This document shows positions 33,191-40,503 of a stretch of DNA of 40,503 bases, piece after piece. Within the stretch, counting starts at the first letter, position 1. Each line of letters starts with the position of its first letter. The stretch comes from Gnetum montanum (lineage: Eukaryota; Streptophyta; Gnetopsida; Gnetales; Gnetaceae). The position numbers and the translations under genes are program-made. The notes beneath the pieces were generated by a model. That model was given only the letters and a program-made list of their open reading frames with translations. It searched no databases and had not been told where the DNA came from. The stretch is taken from contig MNCI01028787.1 in NCBI GenBank assembly GCA_015680685.1, positions 71,434 through 111,936 of the forward strand, written 5' to 3'.

Positions 33191-34160
33191 TAACTAGGTA
33201 TTTAATTTGATTTTGAATTAAAAGTTCTAGTAAGTGAAACTACCCAACGTATAAATGGTTTTAGTTGTGAAAGTGGTGAATGCTACAATTGTAGGTGTAG
33301 TGCAAGTTACAATGACAGTGCTATGCACTACACTAGTAAAAATTCAAAAATTAATTAATTTGAAATTTTTGGGTTTTGAACTACAAGGGACCAAGGTTTA
33401 CATTGCAATTAATTATTGGAAGAAATTGGTGGGACAAATCTCCAAAATAGGGTTTCAAATTTCTACACTAGGTTTACTCCACCTAACCTATAATGAAAAA
33501 GATATGCTAATTTTGGTTTGTTTGCAAAAAAAATATGCTGGTATTGTCAACGAGAAATACATTGGGTAAGTAGGAAAAATATGTTGGGTGTTTTTCTTGG
33601 CCAAATATGATGGCACTTTCCCAAAAAAATGGGTTGGTATTCTTTCTATAAGAAAAAATATGCAAAGTAATCCTTATGAAAGATACGCTAGTCTTGTGGG
33701 AGAAAGGTATGTTGGTCTTGCTAAGAAAAATAAGCTAGTCTTGAAAACTACACTAGGCTTGTAGGAGAAGCCCAACAAAACATTTTATGTGGTTGCGGGT
33801 GGGTGGTGATAACAAAAAATATGCTAGTTCTTAGAAAATCCAAAGGCAAATTTTAAATCAAAAAATGTTGCAAGTTTTTCCAAGGAAATATGTTGGCTTT
33901 CAAAAGTCTAGCAACTAATGTGAAATTTTGAGAACACTCAAACTAGCTACCAGAAATATGATGGGTATGAATTGTAAGAGATTGGGTGGCAACATTGGTT
34001 TCTTGGTATATTTTTGTCCAAAATTCAAAATTTTTTATGTAAATTAAAGAAAGCAATAATTGTAACCAATAAACAAACAAGGGAAGAGCAGGATTGGATG
34101 AAGAACATGGGTGAAGGCCCTCCTTCTAAGGCAAGAAACTATAGCATAGGAAAAATTTAG
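33191..34160 (-). other. 5' leader of the Tat element with AAATACGCTGG words
   Basis: About 970 bp lie between the 5' LTR and the gag start. There is no frame of note. From about 33500 to 33780 roughly ten degenerate copies of AAATACGCTGGTCTT occur at 20-40-bp intervals, the same core word as in the B LTR arrays and the ~190-bp array. I find no tRNA primer-binding site at the LTR edge. Confidence 0.4.
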
Positions 34161-35254
34161 TGCTAGAAAAATGAAGATCTTCAGTGGAATAGTCTATCCT
34201 CAAATCCCACAGACCTTTAAAAAGGAATCCAAAGCATCCTAGACAATCTTGCCAATCATCTAGGGACTTAGAAATTGTAAAATGATGTAAATGAATTTAA
34301 TATAAAATAGAAATCTGACCCAAAAGAGATAGAAAAATAAACTTGCACAAGATAAATGAACTACAATTTTTTTTAAATAATAAATTTTTGCAGATATAAA
34401 GTTTGAAGGAAGTTCAAGGAAAATTACAAGTTTATGTGCTTCAGAATGCACAAAGAGATGTATGGGAGATGCTTAAAGTCTAGTGAAATCGACAGAGTGT
34501 GTACTATAGTCAACCTCGCGATCCAGATGCTCCAAAGCTTCAATTCTCTAATGCTTATTGCTAGTTCTCTAGTATTGGATTTACTTTGTTGGTGTTCACA
34601 ATGATCAATGGTTGTTGGAATTTTTGTTACTTTGCAATGCTTTGAGAGTCTCTATGCTCAACTAAATGCAAATTTGCCAAAATTTCCTTATGAAGTGATC
34701 ATCTTTAGTTTTATAGACCATTGGATTTTGATATACTACTATAAATTTCAGACATTGCAAGCCATAAACCTCAACTTATTTTTCAATGTTTGGTAATTTT
34801 AGTGCATGAAGGCCATGAAAAATACATTGGGTTCCACAAAGATACACTACCTTCACCATAAATACGCTAGCCTTAACAAAGATGCACTAGGTTCCATAGA
34901 AAATATGTTATACCATGAAAACCAAATTCCAACAACTCATATGCTAGCTACAGGTGGTTCCAACGTATAGGTTGCTATAACCAACATAAAAACCATGAAA
35001 AAACCCAAATTTAGTGATTCCTAAGGCATTTTCAGCCTTCCCAAGCCTAAGTACATACATGACATAACTTTTTCCACTTGGAAAGTTAGGAAATAACAAC
35101 TTATGAGGAATTTTTTTAGCCATAATAAGTTAAAGTATGTGAGATTGCAACCTGTGAACTACAAACTCCACATTTTACAATAGGATCTTGCCTCAAGTTC
35201 AATGGTGAAGGTTATGAGTTGTAACATGAATTTTCTTAGTGGTGTTTTATGACA
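34161..35254 (-). mobile_element. 5' LTR of the Tat/Ogre-like element (family B copy 2)
   Basis: On the minus strand it begins TGTCATAAAACACCAC at 35254 and ends TTTTCTAGCA at 34161. It is collinear with 5504-6620 and in the same orientation. Both keep the ACTTAGAAATTGTAAAATG block and the 20-22-bp units (about 34818-34915). It lies upstream of gag on the minus strand, as a 5' LTR should. Confidence 0.6.
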
Positions 35255-35969
35255 TTCTCTTTGATTATTCAGTATCATTGAGAAGTGGCAAAGTATTTAG
35301 AAGTCAAATGGCACCAAATGCATCTACACTCTCCCTTATTATTTTGTATAATATCATTATTAAAGGGGGAAGTTACAATTATTTTCTACTAGCTCAAGCT
35401 TTTATCCTATATTGTCTTCTTACTAGTTAGCCATTAGAGTTGGAACATATCCTTTGTAGAGACATGACCATATTTACCACAAAAGAAACATTTCAAGTAA
35501 TTTGACCTAGAAGATTTTCCACACCTAGATGAATGTTGTTTTTAATTCTTAGGTTTCTCCAAACAAATCTTGTTCAACTACTTAAAAAATCTTATTAGTT
35601 TTTGAAGCTCAGCCCTAAGGTCTAAGTTTTTCCTTTTGAGGTAAGAGCATTCATCATCAAGAGTTTTGATTTTTGTTTTCTTGGCCTATAAAGCATCTTT
35701 TATTTCAATACAAAAATTTTGGAAAGAAAGAATACTATGACAAAAATTTTCATACTTATCTTCAACAGAAGCATTATTTTGATAATCACAAGAATTATTA
35801 ACTTGACAAGTATAGTCTTCTTTCTTTCTAAATGTAAGAAAGGAAATAATATACTTACCTTGATAAAAGAGGTGAAAAATGAATGCACCAGTTGATAGTG
35901 TTCATTAGTTCCTATCTAATGCTAAGAATCCCTTCCATGTTTACTCTTGAAGTGAGCAAGAGTACCAGG
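35255..35969 (-). pseudogene. copia gag tail, minus-strand copy
   Basis: Downstream of the minus-strand PBS the capsid domain is missing. The coiled-coil part is present (ENFCHSILSFQNFCIEIKDA, then LKRKNLDLRAELQKL), matching the plus-strand copy at 3960-4140. A zinc knuckle follows, CFFCGKYGHVSTKD (35434-35500), whose last Cys is lost. The frame stops against the Tat LTR at 35254. So this is an internally deleted gag of the same SIRE-like family. Confidence 0.6.
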
Positions 35970-35981
35970 CTTTGATACCAC
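35970..35981 (-). other. primer-binding site of the minus-strand copia copy
   Basis: Reverse complement reads TGGTATCAAAGC, identical to the site at 2841-2852 and one base from the standard initiator-Met site. It sits just inside the LTR end. Confidence 0.85.
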
Positions 35982-35984
35982 TTG

Positions 35985-37018
35985 TGGATCATTGAACTTA
36001 GAAGGGGGATGAATAAGTTCCCCAAATCAAAACTTAAAAAAATAAAACACACACACCCAAATTTACATGGTTCCCCAACATGGGTGCTCCACACTTGGAG
36101 GGTAGATTGCAAGCATACCTCTAGAATTTTTTACTCTCAAATTATGGTTGAAGGATCCACATCCTATACATTCATTAATCCCTACTCTAAAGTGTTGTAC
36201 TACAACACCAGCACTCAACCCCATAAGGTCTCGTTAGGTTTGGAAATGTGGTTTCAAGGCTTTCACAACCTTTAAAATATTTGAGCTCTATATTAGAGTA
36301 TTGTACCGCAACACCAACAACTCAATCCTATAGGATTCTAACAAGCCCAAGGAACTCAACCCCTCAGGAAAACAAGAACAAGAATTACAAGGAACGATTG
36401 CAACTCAATTTGTTGATTCCTACATAGTTAGGTACAACACACTTTACAACACCAAAATGATTAAACAATGAAGAGCAATAGAGAATTCAATGATTACAAA
36501 TGATTGTATAATGAATATAACAAGGATTGCACTTTTCCCAAGGCACATCAAGTCTTCTTATAGTTGTCATGTTGCTAAATCCTTCTTGAGACTTATGCAA
36601 TAGCTAGCTAACAATCATTAATAGTCATGGAAGATGTCTTTCTTATGCCTAAGACATCTCTCTGAATTTGCCTTGAAATATGGAAAGACATCTTTGTTTC
36701 CTAAAATACGTGTTTCTAAACTCTCTATCCTAGAAGACATCTTTACTCAATAAGAGATGTCTTTTTGTATTTGATTTGCATTCTGTAAAGACTTCTTTAC
36801 CCCATGATAGATGTCTTTGGCTAGGGAAAGGCATCTTGCTATTTCTAAAGACGTCTTTTTGGATTTTCTCTGAGTTCATCCCAAATCTGCCAAGAAGTCT
36901 CTTGGTTTTCAAAGACATCATTTTTCATCTTCCTTTGTATTTTGAATGCATCGTCCCTTGTCCATAACTTTGCTCAATCCAAGTTCTTGTCCTTCAAGCA
37001 TAGCAACTACACACACAT
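35985..37018 (-). mobile_element. LTR of the minus-strand SIRE-like copia copy
   Basis: This ~1.03-kb LTR is homologous to 1810-2838 in reverse. It contains an AGACGTCT array at 36630-36930 and, at about 36170-36330, two copies of a ~110-bp block (GGTGTTG-GTACAACACT-GAGCTC-AAAGGTTGTG) side by side. A TG run (plus ACACACAC) opens it near 37018. Only one LTR of this copy is in the window. Confidence 0.65.
36630..36930. promoter_or_regulatory. third AGACGTCT-derived array
   Basis: About eleven words of AAAGACATCTTT, AAGATGTCTTT or AAGAAGTCTC type lie in 300 bp, including an intact AAAGACGTCTTT (36859-36870), a perfect 12-bp palindrome. The position matches the array in the other copia LTR, but flanking bases differ (AA/TT here, GT/AC there). 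Confidence 0.55.
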
Positions 37019-37039
37019 ACAAACAAACTTGTTTTTCAT

Positions 37040-38330
37040 TTTACTTAATGTTTTTACATACCAAAACCAAAAGGCCCATAGAAGTCCTAAGTCAATGATC
37101 AAGTGGATGCCCTTAAATAATAGATTAATAAGATCAAAGGCATCCAAGAGGAACTTTGTCAAACAAACCAAGGGTTTAAGAAAAAAATGCAAGATATATC
37201 TAAAGCAATTGGGAAATTTTCCTGTAGTTCAAAAGAAAAAAGATTAGAAGTTCAAGGGAAGATGGATTCCTTTATAGCTTCCATCAAGTAATTAATAGAT
37301 CATTTAACTCAAACTTTCAACCACAACCAATATCTACCTAGAGACCACAACCAAATTTGATTTCCACCTATGAATCATCACAAAGATTAATTCTAACATT
37401 ATCAAGACTAGTACTAGGATTAATTTTCACCTAGAGATCTTTATTGAGATCAATCTCCACCCATTTGATTTCAAGATGCCAAAATCCCATTACAAGGTCA
37501 AGGAGCATAACCTGAATGAGAACGTCATTAGAATTGGGAAAGTTCACCAACAGAATCCTTCACCCAGGTTTATGCGAAGGTAAAACTTAAGCATTATGAT
37601 AGAGCCCTCATATCAAGTGCCAAGGCAAGAGACTGGCTCGATACTATGAAAAATTATTTTAACATGTTGAATTCATCAAGTCATAAACATTTAGAATTGG
37701 TCTATTTATATTTAAGGGGACTTGTGATAACATGATGGAATGGTTCAAGGATTAATTACAAATTAGCTCAAATTTTATTAAGATTTTAAAAAAATATTTG
37801 TACCATATTCTTTTCTTCAAGAATGTAAGATGTAGTTTGACTCATTGAGATTGGGTCAACAATCAACAGAAAATTATTACAAAGAATTTTATGACCTCTC
37901 CCATTATGTAAGTCATCAAGATGAGGATGAATTGGCTTCAAAGTTATTGGTAGACTACATGCTCAATTGTGTCCTAAACACATGTCCATAATCCACAAAT
38001 AGTCAATGAAGCATACAAAATTGTTAAAGATTATGAGAACTTAAATCAAGTACAAAATACAACTTTTCAACAAGCAATAGTGGAAGAGACACCCACTAAG
38101 AGAACATGATCTAGATGCTTCACTTGTGATGAAGATCACTTCAAGTAGAATTATCCAAGATTTAATAGCAAGAATACAACGAAATAATAAAAAAAATCAA
38201 AAACTCAAAACCAATATGACTAAAGAAAAAGCTCAAGCTACTACTACGATCATAATGAAGAAAATTTTAGCATCGACTAAGTAAGGTTTAAGGAAATTTT
38301 ACTTTAATTTACTCATTTATGAAAGATCAA
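37040..38330 (+). pseudogene. chromovirus-like gag, decayed
   Basis: After a charged N-terminal coiled-coil region (37100-37300), the capsid follows with LRGLVITWWNG (37700-37740) and LRLGQQSTENYYKEFYDLS (about 37845-37900), matching Ty3/gypsy gag. A zinc knuckle CFTCDEDHFK at 38116-38157 has lost its last Cys. Stops and shifts are frequent. No LTR or PBS is seen upstream: the copia LTR ends at ~37018, so the 5' end of this element is missing or displaced. Confidence 0.65.
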
Positions 38331-38670
38331 TTAAGGGTTAAAAGGTTAAAATTTTTATCAATAGTGAAGCAAGTGATAATTCTATTTTACCGAATTTAGT
38401 TAAGTCATTAAATCTAACTTTAGCTTTAAAATAAGTTGTTAAAATAAAACTTATAAATGGAACAATAGTGAGAAAGCATACTAGGTATGAAGCAATGAAC
38501 TTTACCATACAAGATGTTCCTTTTATTGGTGAATTTTTTGAATTTAAATTAGGAGACATTGATGTAATCATAGGAATATCTTTTTGACAACATGTTAATA
38601 TTACTACCCATTTTGGAACCCATCTTTTAAAAGTGCCAATCACTAACGAAGTCAAGGTTCTAAGAGGATA
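38331..38670 (+). pseudogene. chromovirus-like aspartic protease, decayed
   Basis: The frame reads KIFINSEASDNSILPNLVKSL, where the family has a D-S/T-G-A active site; here Asp is Asn and Gly is Glu, both G-to-A changes. VPFIGEFFEFKLGDIDVIIGISF follows, ending in the usual DVILGMDWL-like position. The active-site residues are lost, so the enzyme would be dead. Confidence 0.65.
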
Positions 38671-38929
38671 AGGAATAACAAAGCAAATTCATATGATAAC
38701 TATTAAATAAGCTAGGAGACTAGCCAAGACAGATGGTACTATGTTCATTGTAAAAGTGACTCAACCCTAGAAACTTTCTAACATTAAGATCCTAAAAGAG
38801 CCTAAAGAGTATGAGAATTTAGTATTCAGTGAAACTAGAGAATTACCACCAAAAAGAACTATTAAACATGTCACTGACATCTTTCTATATATACAACAAT
38901 TTCAAAATCCCCATATAGGTTTTCTATTT

Positions 38930-39660
38930 TATAATTAAGAGAATTGAAAGTACAATTAGACCAAATACTAGAGGAAAGAAAGATTCATCCAAGTGTCTCA
39001 CCTTTTGGAGTACTAGGTCTATTTGTTAGCAAGAAGGATGGTACCTTGAGGTTATGCATTGATTATAGGGAATTACACAAAGTAATACTTAAAACTACTT
39101 ATTCCTTACCTAAGATTGATGACCTATTTTATCAACTTACTAGAGCATGTTATTTTTCAAGATTGATTTATAATTAGATTATCACCAAATAAGGATTAAA
39201 GAAAAAGATATTAAGAAAACAACATTTAGAACTAGGTACAAATTGTATAAATTTATAGTATTTTCATTCAGACTAACCAATGTGCCTATAATTTTCATGG
39301 CATTAATGAATAATATTTTTTGAGAATACCTTGATCAATTTGTTATTGTATTTATGAACGTTATACTTGTCTATTCTAAGTTAAGAGAGGAACATGTTGC
39401 ACATTTAAAAATTACTATGGAAATTCTTAAGAAACATCAGTTAAAAGAAAAACTGAGCAAATGTGAACTCTTTAAAGAAGAAGTATCATACTTGGGCCAT
39501 ATTGTATCTAAACAAGAACTACAAGTAAACCAATCTTAAGTTAGTATAGTCCAAGAATAGAAAAAACTTAAAGATACCACAACAGTTCAAAGTTTTTTTT
39601 AGGTCTAACAAGTTTTTATCGACATTTCATTACATATTATTCTACTTAGGTAGCATCCTT
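38930..39660 (+). pseudogene. chromovirus-like reverse transcriptase, decayed
   Basis: Clear RT blocks: [38 protein letters not shown] and [13 protein letters not shown] (38944-39177), then FVIVFMNVILVYSK (39340-39380) and LSKCELFKEEVSYLGHIVSK (39455-39515). The catalytic box that should read F-x-D-D is M-N-V, so both Asp are gone. Spacing and the SPFG/SKKDG pattern are of the chromovirus type and differ from the Tat RT at 9961-11162. Confidence 0.8.
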
Positions 39661-40110
39661 GACTAACCTCTTGGAAAAAATATGTGTTTAAGTCTAATGA
39701 AAGATGTAGGAAAGCTTTTCTAAGACTAAAGATGTTATTAATCGTGGTGCCTATCCTAAGAATTCCAGATGAAGAATTATTATTTGAAGTATATAAGGAT
39801 GTCTGTAGAGTAGGAATTGGTGCGGTTCCTTTGCAAGAAGATAAAGTAATATGTTTTGAGTCTCACAAATTACAAGAATCCTAGGTAAATTACTCAACCC
39901 ATGATCTAGAATTACTAGCAATTGTTCATGCCTTAAAGGTTTAGAGACATTATCTTTGTGGTAAAATATTTGTACTAACAATAGATTATAAGAACTTAGA
40001 ATACTTTTAGAGATATCCCATCCTAAACATCATACACAAAGATGGATGGAATTACTAGTTGAATATGATTTTGAATTTAAATATATTTCAAGGAAATAAA
40101 ATATAGTGCC
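39661..40110 (+). pseudogene. chromovirus-like RNase H, decayed
   Basis: The start KAFLRLKMLLIVVPILRIPD (39705-39770) is the connection typical before gypsy RNase H. VGIGAVPLQEDKVICFESHKL follows, then NYSTHDLELLAIVHALKV and RHYLCGKIF (39890-39970). The usual YDAS at the domain start is YKDV. There is one RNase H only, unlike the Tat element. Confidence 0.7.
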
Positions 40111-40503
40111 TAATGCCTTTAACCAGATGTGAAACCTAATGATTGATGTTGTGACAACCCCTATGGAAGAAGAGATCAAGAAAAAAATCAAAGAAGATCC
40201 TTATTTTAAGCACATTCTAACTAATATAACTTCTAAACCTCATTACAAACTCTCCCTACAAAGCCTATTGTTAAAGGAATAGAGGGTATGTATACCAAAG
40301 GAAAATTATAGGCTTATTTTTCTATTAAAAGCCCTCGAAGTACTATACCCTAGATACCCTGGATATATCAAAATCTATATGATGTTACAAAAGTTTTATT
40401 TTTGGTCCGGTATGAAAAATGAGATATCCACATACACTAAAAATTATCTAAATTTTCAAAGGGCATAGGACAAAAAAAGACCAAGTGGATTATTACAATC
40501 TTT
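40111..40503 (+). pseudogene. chromovirus-like integrase N-terminus, cut by window end
   Basis: The linker is followed by residues near 40385-40503 that match the entry to gypsy integrase: KSFIFGPV-KM where the family has H/Y-F-x-WPGM, and KKDQVDYYN-type sequence where CQKNK-x-GLLQP is usual. The window ends before the catalytic core. Confidence 0.5.

Larger units (their letters stand above)
5504..35254 (-). mobile_element. giant Tat/Ogre-like Ty3/gypsy element with nested insertions
   Basis: Two direct repeats of ~1.1 kb (34161-35254 and 5504-6620) enclose minus-strand gag, protease, RT, two RNase H domains and integrase in the order of the Tat lineage. On the minus strand the repeats begin TGTCATAAAA (the 5504-6620 copy is degenerate here) and end in CA. 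Flanking 5-mers are TTCCA (5499-5503) and TTCTC (35255-35259), three of five matching, as expected of an old target duplication. Removing the nested Athila-like element and two solo LTRs leaves ~20 kb, the size known for Ogre elements. The alternative is two separate Tat fragments in the same orientation. No primer-binding site was recognised inside the 5' LTR. Confidence 0.55.

Overview
This window looks like intergenic DNA from a seed plant with a large, repeat-rich genome. It is AT-rich and has no intact protein-coding gene, rRNA, tRNA or CRISPR array. Almost all of it is decayed LTR retrotransposons inserted into one another. In-frame stops are almost all of the kind made by C-to-T change (CAA, CAG or CGA becoming TAA, TAG or TGA), and CpG is scarce except in a few young pieces. 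That is the expected scar of long cytosine methylation. A gymnosperm or similar slow-turnover genome fits, but I cannot name a species.

Layout. 1-796: 3' end and 3' LTR of an element that starts outside the window. 797-1809: possible tail of another LTR with a primer-binding-site-like word. 1810-about 5070: a plus-strand SIRE-like Ty1/copia element with LTR, PBS and gag but no pol, followed by an unassigned ORF fragment. 5504-35254: what I read as one giant minus-strand Tat/Ogre-like Ty3/gypsy element. It has LTRs at 34161-35254 and 5504-6620, gag-protease at 33190-27050, and RT, two RNase H domains and integrase at 11162-7745. Three later elements sit inside it: an Athila-like gag-only element (15869-22806), a solo LTR of the Tat element's own LTR family (28139-29602), and a young CpG-rich solo LTR (30428-31449, perfect 5-bp target duplication). 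35255-37018: a minus-strand copy of the copia family, reduced to LTR plus gag tail. 37040-40503: a plus-strand chromovirus-like gag-protease-RT-RNase H-integrase, truncated at the window edge.

The most unusual item is a plus-strand, multi-exon gene fossil (15525-26308). It lies between the protease and the RT of the minus-strand Tat element and so is antisense to it. At least six exons with GT-AG introns, mostly phase 1, keep one reading frame across splice junctions. The Athila-like element split one of its exons. I do not recognise the protein. The RT part of the Tat element begins right after a good minus-strand splice acceptor, so the antisense gene may have sat inside an intron between protease and RT, the place where Ogre elements are known to carry an intron.

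A second theme is short palindromic or tandem motif arrays in LTR promoter regions: seven GATATC cores in the young solo LTR, AGACGTCT-derived arrays in the copia LTRs, 14-bp units in the Athila-like LTRs, and 21-bp and 32-bp units in the Tat LTR family. Array copy number explains much of the length difference between LTR copies.
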